The notes under the pieces were generated by a model. The model was not told the origin of the DNA. It was given only the letters and a program-made list of their open reading frames with translations, and made no database searches. Shown piece by piece: positions 1 through 7,785 of a stretch of 36,631 nt of DNA. Origin of the DNA: Deltaproteobacteria bacterium (GTDB lineage Bacteria; Desulfobacterota; Desulfarculia; Adiutricales; Adiutricaceae); NCBI GenBank assembly GCA_031279515.1, contig JAITII010000095.1, positions 1-36,631 on the forward strand, read 5' to 3'. The position numbers were made by a program, and so were the translations under genes. Position 1 is the first letter of the stretch, and every line of letters starts with the position of its first letter.

Positions 1-1236
1 GAGACTCCCCCAGAGGAAGCTCCACCAGTAACTGTGATAACTCCGGAACAGCCTGAAAAGACCCCGCCGGCTACCCCACCTCAAACTAGCGACACAAGCC
101 CAGCTGCAACACCTTCCCCACCAGCTGCTATTGAAGCAGCCGGCGCAGCGGCAGTAGCTGGGGCTTCCGAGACTCCGGCCTCTGCTGAAGGCACTGCAGC
201 TCCAACTGAGGGTACTGCAGCTCCAACTGAAGGCACTGCAGCTCCAGCTGAGGGCACTCCAGCTCCAACTGAAGGTACCGCAGCTCCAGCTGAAGGAGCC
301 GCAGCTCCAACTGAAGGCACCGCAGCTCCAACTGAGGGCACCGCAGCTCCTACTGAGGGCACCGCAGGTCCAGGAGAGGGTACTGCAGCTCCAGCAGCTC
401 CGGCCACTGGCGAGACTTCGCCTTCTACTGAGGGCACTCCAGCTTCCCAAGAAGCTGCCCCGGCATCTGGGTCAGATGCTTCGCAGCAGAGCGAGGATGC
501 TGGCGAGCCTTTAAGAAGCGAAGAGCAGGCGCCTAACGCTTCTACGCTGGAAGTAACGGGCTCTGCCTCTAGTGGGTATCAGAGCCCCTATGGAACGGAA
601 AGCTTAGAGGATTCTACAGAGGCTCCCTTAGAAGCCCTGCCGCAGCTAATACCAGGTACCTCTTTGGGTCCCGATACCCATAACTATGTCGATAGAGAAA
701 GCGCACCTTCTATCTTCCATTATCCTGGCCAAGCGGGCGAGCTTCCAGCTGCTGCTACTATCCCCTTAGAGGGTGGTGCCCCAGAGGCCTCTGGTAGCTC
801 TACCGATGAGGCGCTTTTGGCGCCCATAGCCGCTGAAAACGCAGAGCTAAGGCGCCAGCTGGCTGCCAATGCAGACAGGATCCAGGCCTTAGAACAGAGC
901 GTAACCGATGCCAAAGACCAGACCGCTTCTAACCAGGAGGCCCTGGAAGCCAGAGTAGGAGAACTGACAGAGCAAAACAATCTCCTCTTACAAGAGCTGC
1001 AGAGCAATAACTCCCGCATCGAGTCACTGGAAACTAGGCTCCATGATGTTGATACGGCACGTGAAAGCATGGACGTGAAAGCCTTAGAAGAGAAGCTGGG
1101 GAACTTGGCGCAAGAAAACGAGTCTTTGCGCCAGCAGCTATCAGATAACGCCCAGCGCCTGGAAGCTATGGAGCAAAGGCTCCAAGAGGCCGAGAGCCGC
1201 CAGACGGCTCCCAGCCAAAATTTAGGGACTAGGTAA
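1..1236 (+). CDS. Ala/Pro/Thr/Glu-rich repeat protein with coiled-coil C-terminus (5' partial)
   Basis: The reading frame is open to the left edge, so the true start lies outside; an internal GTG at 34 is only a possible start. From about 175 to 400 the DNA consists of 21-bp repeats encoding a heptad close to TEGTAAP, a disordered Ala/Pro/Glu/Thr linker. After a less repetitive middle part, a coiled coil starts near 830 and runs to the end. It is built from three similar units of about 46-47 residues (near 832, 970 and 1111), each of the form EN-x2-L-x-Q-x-L-x2-N-x2-R-I-x2-LE. No enzymatic domain or membrane segment is visible in the part present. A structural or surface/polar scaffold role is possible but is not shown. 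The mrp gene follows after 58 bp on the same strand. Confidence 0.8.
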   Translation, partial: ETPPEEAPPVTVITPEQPEKTPPATPPQTSDTSPAATPSPPAAIEAAGAAAVAGASETPASAEGTAAPTEGTAAPTEGTAAPAEGTPAPTEGTAAPAEGAAAPTEGTAAPTEGTAAPTEGTAGPGEGTAAPAAPATGETSPSTEGTPASQEAAPASGSDASQQSEDAGEPLRSEEQAPNASTLEVTGSASSGYQSPYGTESLEDSTEAPLEALPQLIPGTSLGPDTHNYVDRESAPSIFHYPGQAGELPAAATIPLEGGAPEASGSSTDEALLAPIAAENAELRRQLAANADRIQALEQSVTDAKDQTASNQEALEARVGELTEQNNLLLQELQSNNSRIESLETRLHDVDTARESMDVKALEEKLGNLAQENESLRQQLSDNAQRLEAMEQRLQEAESRQTAPSQNLGTR

Positions 1237-1294
1237 ATCCTCTTCTTGTTTTTAAGCCAAAACTTTCCTGGTCTCCTTTCATATAGGTGCGCCC

Positions 1295-2104
1295 ATGATT
1301 ACCACCATCGGTGACTTAGATAGACGTCTGCGGCAGAAAGAGATGGAAGAAAAGCTTAAGCGGATGGGAAAGAAATACCTTGTCATGAGCGGCAAAGGCG
1401 GGGTAGGAAAGACAAGCATCTGCTCCTCTTTGGCCTTAGCCAAGGCCCAAAAAGGTGCCTCTGTTGGGCTGATGGATGTGGATTTTCATGGCCCCAATAT
1501 CCCGGCTGCACTCTTTTTAGAGGGTAGGATCCAGGTGGATTCAGAGGGAAGGTTAGTTCCCATGAAGGCCAGGGAAAATTTACACGTGCTTTCTATCCAG
1601 AACCTTTTAACTCTGCCAGATGAAGCCGTGTTGTGGCGTGGCCCCAGGAAGCTGCGGGCTATATTGCAGTTCATAGGTGAAGCCGCCTGGCCGGAGTTGG
1701 ACTACTTTTTTATAGACTCTCCGCCAGGAACCGGTGACGAGGCGCTTACCTGTGCCAAGTACATATCAGACTTAAAGGCCATCTTGGTAACTACAGGCCA
1801 AGCCCTTTCCCTGGTAGACGCAGCCAAGGCTTACTCCTTTTTGCTGGCCACAGGTACCAGCACCATAGGCCTTGTTGACAGTATGGGAGACCTTATCTGT
1901 CCGCACTGCAAAAAAGAGATTATTATCCACGACAAGGCCCTGGTGGAGGCTTTGGCCCAGAAGCTAAAGCTCCCTATCCTAGCTAGAGTACCCTGGGACC
2001 TGGAGGCCGCGGGCCTGTCTGAGTCCCTTTCCAAACCCATCTTTGAGGCTGCACCTTCCAGCGTATTTACCCAAAAGATATTAGAGTTAGCCGAAAAGTT
2101 ATAG
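1295..2104 (+). CDS. mrp: Mrp/NBP35-type P-loop ATPase, Fe-S cluster carrier
   Basis: This 269-aa protein is a cytosolic ATPase of the Mrp/ApbC (SIMIBI, MinD-like) family, which in characterised members carries and transfers iron-sulfur clusters. It has a deviant Walker A, SGKGGVGKTS (residues 32-41), then DVDFHGPNIP (61-70), the switch region FIDSPPGTGDE (139-149) and a CPHC pair (202-205) that matches the cluster-binding CxxC of the family. The N-terminal DUF59/MIP18 domain found in many Mrp proteins is absent; only a short basic helix precedes the P-loop. ATG 1295 is preceded by a weak AGGTG. The gene converges with corA at its 3' end. Confidence 0.9.
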   Translation: MITTIGDLDRRLRQKEMEEKLKRMGKKYLVMSGKGGVGKTSICSSLALAKAQKGASVGLMDVDFHGPNIPAALFLEGRIQVDSEGRLVPMKARENLHVLSIQNLLTLPDEAVLWRGPRKLRAILQFIGEAAWPELDYFFIDSPPGTGDEALTCAKYISDLKAILVTTGQALSLVDAAKAYSFLLATGTSTIGLVDSMGDLICPHCKKEIIIHDKALVEALAQKLKLPILARVPWDLEAAGLSESLSKPIFEAAPSSVFTQKILELAEKL

Positions 2105-2156
2105 GCTAAGAGCCGCTTTTTTCCCTATCCCTTGAAAGGGCCAAAGGTTCTAAGCT

Positions 2157-3104
2157 TTATACCCACTTTTTTCGGGCGAAAAAGAGCCATAAAAGGGTGC
2201 AGGAAATAAAGCAGAGAATGACTATTATCCAGAAGGCATAAGGGTGCTTATCAAAAGGAAGGTTAACGTTCATGCCATAAGCCCCCACTATGAAAGTGGG
2301 GAGCATGAGGATAATAGTTATCCCAGTTAAAAATTTTACCACCTTATTGAGGTTATTGGAGATAATGGTACCAAAGGCATCGGACATGGATCCTAGGACC
2401 TGTCCGAAGATATCCGCCATGAAGATGGCCTGTTGGTTTTCAGTAAGTCCATGCTCCAAAAGGTCTAATTCCTCGGGGTTTAGCTTTAAGGGCGGATAAT
2501 CCATGAGCTTTTCCATGATGGTCCTATTGGACCTTAAAGCTACGGAAAAGTTAATCAAGGTCTTATCAATGGTAAGAAGAGTCATGATCTCTTCGTTCTG
2601 CTGAGCTCTGGATAAGGTGAGCTCAGCCCTGTCGGTAAGCTCTTCCAAGTGCTCCAGATGGTGGATAAAGTCTGTGGAGCTCTCTATGAAGATCTTGAAG
2701 ATAAGTGACAAGGGGCAACGGGGTCTGGGTTTACGTGAGGACCGGCATAAAAGCTCTTGGGCCAGGCCCAGCTTCCTGCAGACTATGACTATCTTTTTCT
2801 CTGTGACTATTATCCCCAAGGGGGTGGTAGTCATGGGCTTTCTCTTCCATTTTTCTATTTGCTCATGGGGTCTGGCAGTGTGTGAGGGTACCCGGATGAT
2901 AATCAAGGTATTGGGGCCCTCCTGGTCCATACGTGGCCTTTCCAAGGGGTCTAAGGGGTCAGACAAAAAGAGGGGGGGTATGTCGTGTTTGGTGGCGATT
3001 TTCTGGATCTCTTCGGGATTGGGATTTTCCAGGTCCAAAAAGTCCGCTTCCTCTTCGGAGCCTTTTGTGAAGCCGTCTTCATTAAATTTGTAGTAGCTTA
3101 GCAT
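2157..3104 (-). CDS. corA: CorA family divalent metal (Mg2+/Co2+) transporter
   Basis: This 315-aa inner-membrane protein has the CorA layout: a long soluble alpha/beta and helical N-terminal part, then two transmembrane helices at the extreme C-terminus (about 258-276 and 290-309). The signature YGMN (276-279) that forms the selectivity loop lies between them, followed by a basic RKKWV tail. Family members form pentameric Mg2+ channels. A GGGGGT stretch precedes the ATG as a ribosome site. It lies 48 bp downstream of the phosphoesterase gene on the same strand, so the two may be cotranscribed. Confidence 0.93.
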   Translation of the reverse strand: MLSYYKFNEDGFTKGSEEEADFLDLENPNPEEIQKIATKHDIPPLFLSDPLDPLERPRMDQEGPNTLIIIRVPSHTARPHEQIEKWKRKPMTTTPLGIIVTEKKIVIVCRKLGLAQELLCRSSRKPRPRCPLSLIFKIFIESSTDFIHHLEHLEELTDRAELTLSRAQQNEEIMTLLTIDKTLINFSVALRSNRTIMEKLMDYPPLKLNPEELDLLEHGLTENQQAIFMADIFGQVLGSMSDAFGTIISNNLNKVVKFLTGITIILMLPTFIVGAYGMNVNLPFDKHPYAFWIIVILCFISCTLLWLFFARKKWV

Positions 3105-3152
3105 TTTAAATACCCCCTGTATTACATAATAATAAGCTTAAAATTACTAGCT

Positions 3153-4310
3153 TTAAGCTTTTTCAGAAAAGACAGTGAGAAAAGTTATTTCAGACGGATT
3201 AAAGAGCCGCATGGGAAAGCCGCTCCAAAGTCCAGTCCCTGGATGGACATACATCTTCAGCTTGTCCACCTGATACCAACCCCGTAAAAAGCCGCGGTTT
3301 ATATTTTGAACAAAGCTTGCCAGAATAGGGATACAGCCCCCATGGGTGTGGCCGGAAAGCTGCAAGGTGACCCTTAAGTCCTGGGCATTGGATAAGGCAT
3401 TGGCTGGCCTATGGTCCAAAAGTATGACCGGAGGACCATCATAAGGTACCCCCTCTAAGGCCTTAGTAAGGGAGGGGCCTTCCAGGCCCCTGCTTACTGC
3501 TGCGGGGTCTGTTACCCCGGCAATGATTAAAGGCGTGCCCCTCACCTCTATCTCCTCATGGTCATTATAGAGGTATTTCATTGAAAGCTTCCGAAATTCC
3601 GGCAGCCAGTCGGAGACTATTGAGATATATTCATGGTTTCCTACGCACATAAAGGTGCCGTATAAGCTTTTGAGGTCTTTTAAAGGCTCTACGTCTGGGG
3701 CCCTTAGGACCACGTCTCCGTCCACCAGGTCACCGGGAATTAAGATGAGCTCAGGGTCTAAGGCATTGACCTTTTCCACTACGCCTCTGGTCCAGTCCTC
3801 GTCAAAAAATCTTGAGATATGGAGGTCGCTTATGACCACTATTTTTAGCCCGTCCAAGGTCTCTGGCCAGTTGGCTAAGGTCACGGTCTCATGGGCGACC
3901 TTAGGTACCCTAGCTGCCTGGTAGAGACTGTAGCCCGAGATAAGACAGGCTATAGTCAAAACTATTAAGTTAAAGGGGATGCCTTTGATAAAAGTTCTAA
4001 AAGCTAAGGCCTCCTTTCCTTTGTGGATAAAGGTGGCGCCAAAGCTTCCTATCCAAAAGAAATCCCTTACTATGGCAAAAAGGAAGATCAAGATGACTAC
4101 CCCTTGGAAAAAGGCGGTAACCATGATGATGCCCTTATAGGTCTCAACTCCTCCCAAACCTGGAAATAAGTACCTTAAGATTGCAAGCCTTCCTGCTGAG
4201 AGAAGAACCAGGATACCTATTAGTCCCTTCCACTTAAATGCCACAGGCAGGGGCAGTATCACACTGATAAAGATATAGGCGAAAAGGATTATAGCGAAGT
4301 TTGCAAACAT
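3153..4310 (-). CDS. Membrane-anchored calcineurin-like metallophosphoesterase (YaeI/YkuE-like)
   Basis: The 385-aa protein starts with about 130 residues of hydrophobic segments (roughly 3-20, 29-47, 61-84 and 112-130), which predict a membrane anchor. A soluble metallophosphoesterase domain follows, with all the metal-binding blocks: SDLHIS (161-166), GDLVDGD (193-199), GNHEY (224-228), LLDHRP (298-302) and SGHTHGG (319-325). This matches the YaeI/YkuE group. Relatives have been linked to lipid or phosphodiester cleavage, but the substrate here cannot be read from sequence. Its stop lies 48 bp upstream of corA. Confidence 0.9.
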   Translation of the reverse strand: MFANFAIILFAYIFISVILPLPVAFKWKGLIGILVLLSAGRLAILRYLFPGLGGVETYKGIIMVTAFFQGVVILIFLFAIVRDFFWIGSFGATFIHKGKEALAFRTFIKGIPFNLIVLTIACLISGYSLYQAARVPKVAHETVTLANWPETLDGLKIVVISDLHISRFFDEDWTRGVVEKVNALDPELILIPGDLVDGDVVLRAPDVEPLKDLKSLYGTFMCVGNHEYISIVSDWLPEFRKLSMKYLYNDHEEIEVRGTPLIIAGVTDPAAVSRGLEGPSLTKALEGVPYDGPPVILLDHRPANALSNAQDLRVTLQLSGHTHGGCIPILASFVQNINRGFLRGWYQVDKLKMYVHPGTGLWSGFPMRLFNPSEITFLTVFSEKA

Positions 4311-4356
4311 TTACAGTCTTTCAATTACATAAGATATTAAACCCAACTAGCCTCTC

Positions 4357-4629
4357 TTACCTGGGGATTTTTCCCTTGAAGTTTATCCTCTGGCCTTTGG
4401 CTAGCCTAGGGAACTTATAAAACAGGCTAGGGCATAAGCTTTCCTTATCTTCTCTTAGGAAATTTCCTTTATACCAGGGAGAGCTTCTTTGTGCCGAAAC
4501 AATTATACCCTTTTTTTGGATAATTGAATAAAATTGCTCTTTGGTGTTACCAATAGCTTTTTTGCCCCTAGCCTCTAGTAGCAGCTTATAGTTATGAAGT
4601 CCCAAGCCTTTAACTAAGGCCTTTGGCAC
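4357..4629 (-). CDS. Hypothetical small basic protein (doubtful)
   Basis: A 90-codon open frame with a GTG start and no visible ribosome-binding site lies between the transposase terminator and the phosphoesterase. It is rich in Lys/Arg and has no recognisable motif, membrane helix or signal peptide. Codon choice is not obviously wrong for this genome, so it is listed, but it could be a chance frame or the remnant of a longer gene. Confidence 0.25.
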   Translation of the reverse strand: MPKALVKGLGLHNYKLLLEARGKKAIGNTKEQFYSIIQKKGIIVSAQRSSPWYKGNFLREDKESLCPSLFYKFPRLAKGQRINFKGKIPR

Positions 4630-4663
4630 TTGTTGTTAGCTACCATAGGCCCCGCCAGGGCAC

Positions 4664-4705
4664 AAAAAAAGCCCAGGAAAGGGAGGTGCAATCCTTTCCT
4701 GGGCT
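4664..4705 (-). terminator. Intrinsic terminator of the IS4-type transposase gene
   Basis: A perfect 13-bp inverted repeat (AGCCCAGGAAAGG at 4670-4682, its complement at 4693-4705) encloses a 10-nt loop. Read on the - strand the hairpin is followed by seven T residues (complement of 4664-4670). It lies about 60 bp beyond the stop of the transposase gene, in the right orientation to end it. Confidence 0.85.
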
Positions 4706-4765
4706 AAGAGGTGCCATTATTGGCAGGGGGGTAATTTGGGGAGCTAAGCTATGAGGGGGTAATTT

Positions 4766-5917
4766 TTAGGCGAAAAGTCTTTGGGGCTCACTTTTCTGTC
4801 TTACGCTATCGGAAGATACCTGGGAGACAAGCATCCTGATGGCAAAGTGGAGGATAATTATGCCCCAGATCTCCTGCTTTACTAAGCTTGGGACCTTGCT
4901 GCGTACAATAGTACGCATTCCGCCCAGACGGTTTTTTATCTCGGCGAAGAGGGTATCAGAGCTTAAACGCTCCTTAAAGAGCCTTAAGAGCTCGTAAACA
5001 GGGTAGCGACGAGGATCCATTAAGGTGGTACCAAAGTAATCCATAGCCAGGGTCAAGGGGTCACAGAACTCTAAGATCCTGAGGGAGGCCTCAGGGCAGG
5101 CTGGGTTACCGTGCTGGTCGGTTAAGACAGCTATTTTAGTGCCATCTTCTAAGGTATTGGTGACCTTTAAGGGGGGATTTTCCGGGAGCTTAACAAAAAG
5201 TCCGGCCTCTTTTTCCCTAGCCATGGATAAGAGCTCAGGGCTAAAGAGCCTGTCTGTTAAGATAAGGGTCCCTTCCAGGTTACTTTGGTTTAAAATTAGA
5301 TCTTGGGCCAGGGCGCATGAGGAGCTCTCTAAAGTTGAAAGCCTGGCAGCTGTTACAGCCAAGGTACCGCTTTCCACTAAGGTAGCCACGCGGCATAAAG
5401 GCATTGGGGTTTCCAAGGCACCAATATGGGCGCCTTCTTTGGCTACGCCAAAGTAGGCGGCATTTTCCTTGCTATCTGGGAGGATTGCCTCTGAGGCCTC
5501 TAGGGTGAGGATCCGCATGCCCTGGTAGAAGCTTAAAGGGGCGTTTAGAGGGGCTAAGGGGGCTAGGATCTGGGAGGCCAAAGATTCTAAGGCCTCGTAG
5601 CCAAGTTTTTCCCGGGCCTTGGTGATGGCGCCCTTGGTGGGGAGCTTGTGATTTTTGTATTCACCTATCATGGAAGATAGGCTTTCGGAGACCACGCGGA
5701 GGATCTCTTCTTGGGGCGGCTCGCGCCACAGGGACATCAAGATGACGAAGTACACCACGGCCTGGGCTGGAAATAGCCTTATCCTCTGACTTTGCTTGCC
5801 TAATGCCATCAAGGTCTTAGCCACCAGGCTCCTGGGGCAAACCCTGGTCAGAAAACCCACAGTGATAAGGTGGGTAAGATCCGCCAGTTTGGATAATGAT
5901 TTTTTGTTGCGGGCCAT
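4766..5917 (-). CDS. IS4-type transposase-like protein with altered catalytic triad
   Basis: The 383-aa product aligns by eye over its whole length with IS4-family transposases that carry the Nterm_IS4 domain. Landmarks are LPDSKENAAYFG (146-157), LILTDRLFSPELL (218-230), a C-terminal F-x-E-I-K block (324-328) and RSKVP-x4-QEIWG (339-352). The expected DDE residues are changed: the first Asp position is Glu140 (TLEASE), the second is kept as Asp222, and the Glu of the usual RWEIE block is Asp321 in RLSSD. The frame is intact, with AGGAAGG before the ATG and a terminator behind the stop. No terminal inverted repeats were found. It may be an inactive or domesticated transposase, or a divergent active clade. 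Confidence 0.85.
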   Translation of the reverse strand: MARNKKSLSKLADLTHLITVGFLTRVCPRSLVAKTLMALGKQSQRIRLFPAQAVVYFVILMSLWREPPQEEILRVVSESLSSMIGEYKNHKLPTKGAITKAREKLGYEALESLASQILAPLAPLNAPLSFYQGMRILTLEASEAILPDSKENAAYFGVAKEGAHIGALETPMPLCRVATLVESGTLAVTAARLSTLESSSCALAQDLILNQSNLEGTLILTDRLFSPELLSMAREKEAGLFVKLPENPPLKVTNTLEDGTKIAVLTDQHGNPACPEASLRILEFCDPLTLAMDYFGTTLMDPRRYPVYELLRLFKERLSSDTLFAEIKNRLGGMRTIVRSKVPSLVKQEIWGIIILHFAIRMLVSQVSSDSVRQKSEPQRLFA

Positions 5918-6038
5918 AAGGTAACCTTCCTTGAAGCTAAGAAGCGCCTTAGCGCTGCTTTTTGGTTAGTGAAAGCAAAAAGTGATGAATTTTAGTAAAT
6001 TATTTCTGGCTCTTTCGTATTTCTCTACTCTACTATGC

Positions 6039-6104
6039 TCAAAAGCTTTTATGGGTCAAAAGCTTTTATGGGTCAAAAGCTTTTATGGGTCAAAAGCTTT
6101 TATG
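6039..6104. repeat. Four tandem 17-bp repeats, each with a 10-bp palindrome
   Basis: Three full copies and one 15-bp copy of TCAAAAGCTTTTATGGG start at 6039, 6056, 6073 and 6090. Each contains the perfect palindrome AAAAGCTTTT, so identical dyads recur every 17 bp. The array lies 122-187 bp upstream of the transposase start and immediately downstream of the small membrane-protein gene ending at 6125. Iteron-like or operator-like protein binding is plausible but not shown. Confidence 0.9.
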
Positions 6105-6124
6105 CTTTTGGGGTAAATTATCAA

Positions 6125-6301
6125 TTAGGTGACGCAGTTTACTATGAGATATATGGGCCAGAGAATAGAGCCCACCAAAGAATCCTGGCGGGAGTAGTCC
6201 AGTGCAAAGAACATGACCAGGTAGCAGATAAGGGCCGCCAAAAAGTAAAAGAGGCCTAGTATATAATTATTTACCCAAGTTTGGTTTTCGATAGCGGCCA
6301 C
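6125..6301 (-). CDS. Small membrane protein (58 aa), second gene of a pair
   Basis: The - strand encodes a 58-residue protein from GTG 6301 (MAAIENQTWV...) to TAA 6125. GGGAGG lies 6 nt before the start. The sequence is strongly hydrophobic: segment 1 about residues 13-34 (ILGLFYFLAALICYLVMFFA) and a shorter segment 2 about 43-57 (LVGSILWPIYLIVN), separated by the polar turn LDYSRQDS. It follows the 36-aa membrane protein gene by 90 bp on the same strand, so the two are probably cotranscribed. I do not recognise the family. Two-gene sets of tiny hydrophobic proteins can be subunits of larger membrane complexes, but none is encoded nearby. Confidence 0.55.
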   Translation of the reverse strand: MAAIENQTWVNNYILGLFYFLAALICYLVMFFALDYSRQDSLVGSILWPIYLIVNCVT

Positions 6302-6391
6302 GGTGACCCTCCCTTAGGGTTATTTGGGACAAGCAAAGTGTGCTTTTTAAGTTAAACAAGGCCGAAAGGCCCTTTTAGAAGATATTGCCTT

Positions 6392-6502
6392 TCACAGGTT
6401 AGAAAAATAGGTCAATGTGAAAAAGGCTACGCCTACGATTATTGCCGAATAAAATAAGTTGTAGAAAGTACTTTTAAGGAGTTCTTTTATCTCTTGTGCC
6501 AT
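6392..6502 (-). CDS. Small single-span membrane protein (36 aa), first gene of a pair
   Basis: On the - strand ATG 6502 opens a 36-residue frame ending in TGA at 6392. AGGAG lies 9 nt upstream of the ATG, a proper ribosome site. The protein begins MAQEIKELLKST, an amphipathic, charged N-terminus, followed by one hydrophobic helix (about residues 13-33, containing FYSAIIVGVAFFTLTYF). The start signal, the hydrophobic pattern and the second small membrane gene 90 bp downstream together argue for a real gene. Family and function are unknown. No larger partner gene is adjacent. Confidence 0.55.
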   Translation of the reverse strand: MAQEIKELLKSTFYNLFYSAIIVGVAFFTLTYFSNL

Positions 6503-7044
6503 TATCTTAAGCTCCTATTTTGGCTCTAAAATAGTCTTAAATTTTAAGCTTTTCATGAAAGCTATTTGCGCCTCAAATTTATTTTGTCTTTAGACTTAGC
6601 GTCTAATTGAAGCCGCGACCAAAGATAGAGCAAAGGGCATGCCAAGGGCTAAAATAAGCTAGAGAGCGCCTCTGGAAGCTAGCTAAGATGCCATCTTTAG
6701 ATTTTTGGCTGCTTTTAGCTTTGAATGCCAAGGGAGCTAACAAAATGCCCCATGCTGGTTAGTTTTTATCCAATGGGCACCAGGGGCACTGGATACTTTT
6801 TACCCAAGGAGGATCTTTGGCGGAGTAAAAGGGGAGCTAGTTGGAGGGGAGGTAAAAGAGCTAGGTTAAAGAGAGGAAGGGTTTAGGGTGCCAGGGTGGG
6901 CTAAAAGCTAAGAGCTAGGCCCCAAGCCCCAGCTTGGGGCCTGAAAGCTACCCACAAGCGCCAGCTTGGGGCAAGAGTACCCATGGGGCCAGGGCCCCAT
7001 GGGTACTGTGGGATTTTGGGCAGAAGGGAGGCTTTTTAGGGGTT
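6503..7044. other. Intergenic region with GC-rich hairpin cluster
   Basis: About 540 bp between the Smr gene and the small membrane-protein pair hold no convincing gene on either strand. The right-hand third is unlike the rest: it is GC-rich and consists of consecutive hairpins (see the separate entry). The left part is AT-richer and contains the probable promoter and ribosome site of the 36-aa gene, but no clear -35/-10 pair can be named. Confidence 0.6.
6917..7007. repeat. Cluster of three adjacent inverted repeats
   Basis: Three dyads lie head to tail. The first has 10-bp arms, AGGCCCCAAG/CTTGGGGCCT, at 6917-6926/6933-6942. The second is a weaker copy of the first, CAAGC/GCTTG, at 6955-6959/6964-6968, with flanks that resemble those of the first. 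The third is a perfect 15-bp repeat, AGTACCCATGGGGCC and its complement, at 6976-6990/6993-7007 with a 2-bp centre. They lie just downstream of the Smr gene on its strand and may aid termination or 3'-end protection, though no T-run follows. A REP-like intergenic repeat is the alternative. Confidence 0.85.
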
Positions 7045-7746
7045 TTACATCCTCTTTGTGCGCCAGTTGCGGCGCAAGAGGACATAGATGGCCCCAAAGC
7101 CCCCGTCTGAGGGGATGGCTGTGGTAAAGGCCAGGATATATTGCCTTAGGGGGTTTTTTAATAAGAGGTTATGTAAATTACTTTTAATGACCGGAAAGCC
7201 ATCAGGGGATCTAAGGCCACGTCCATGGATCACAAGGACGCTCCTTTTGCCTTCGCCTGAGGCCCTTACCAAAAAGTTTTTTAGATCCTTTCTGGCCTCT
7301 TCCAGATTGCGGCCGTGGAGGTCCAATTGGTCCTGGATGGGGTATCTGCCATTTTTGAGGTCTTCCCTAGTGGAGGGAGGTAGGCCCTTGACGTAGCCTT
7401 CTATGTATTCGTCTGTAAAAGATATGTCAAAATCTATATTGCCTGCCACCAGATCCCTTAAATGGTTCATGACCTCTAATTCTTCGTTGTAAGTATCTTT
7501 ATTTAAGAATTTTTCAGGATCTGGGGGTACCGGCTCTATCCTTTTACTTTCCATTCCTAAAGGCTCTACCCCGTCCATCTCCTTTAGAAATAGGATAGCG
7601 TCGGAATCGCAAAGCTCACCCGGTTCAAGGCTCGCGGGCGCTTTTTGGGGTTCTAGAGAGGCTAGGGCTTTTTTGCCCTTGGGGTCTTTTTTATTGGATG
7701 GGAGAGCGGATTTTAGCTTTAAGAGGGCTTCAAAGGGGGAGGACAT
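7045..7746 (-). CDS. Smr-domain (MutS2 C-terminal-like) protein
   Basis: The 233-aa protein ends in an Smr domain: LDLHG (141-145), VIHGRGLRS (172-180) and GGFGAIYVLLR (215-225), the conserved blocks of this nucleic-acid-binding and often nicking fold. The N-terminal 130 residues are charged and largely unstructured, with a short repeat (SLEP-x3-APASLEPG, residues 30-43) and no MutS-type ATPase. It therefore belongs to the stand-alone YdaL/SmrA-like class, not MutS2. GAGGAG precedes the ATG. In E. coli, stand-alone SmrB cleaves mRNA at collided ribosomes; whether this protein does the same cannot be told. Confidence 0.9.
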   Translation of the reverse strand: MSSPFEALLKLKSALPSNKKDPKGKKALASLEPQKAPASLEPGELCDSDAILFLKEMDGVEPLGMESKRIEPVPPDPEKFLNKDTYNEELEVMNHLRDLVAGNIDFDISFTDEYIEGYVKGLPPSTREDLKNGRYPIQDQLDLHGRNLEEARKDLKNFLVRASGEGKRSVLVIHGRGLRSPDGFPVIKSNLHNLLLKNPLRQYILAFTTAIPSDGGFGAIYVLLRRNWRTKRM

Positions 7747-7785
7747 GGCTGTGCTCCTCGTAAAAAAGGTGAGGTAATATCACAA

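Noticed and set aside
81-437. Open frames on the - strand opposite the TEGTAAP repeats
   Set aside because: They mirror the 21-bp repeat of the + strand gene and have no ribosome site; repeat DNA keeps all frames open.
2129-2140. CCCTT/AAGGG dyad between mrp and corA as a terminator
   Set aside because: Only a 5-bp stem with a 2-nt loop and no good T-run; too weak to call.
6039-6104. Possible CRISPR array
   Set aside because: The repeats are adjacent with no variable spacers and no cas gene is present.
4700-6110. Terminal inverted repeats of an IS around the transposase-like gene
   Set aside because: A GGGGGTAATTT direct repeat (4727 and 4754) and a small AGCGC/GCGCT dyad (5943-5956) are present, but no matching inverted ends or target duplications could be found by eye.
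6035-6259. 74-aa + strand frame over the 17-bp repeats
   Set aside because: Its first part is translated palindrome array, it has no ribosome site, and the - strand frame (58-aa membrane protein) explains the region better.
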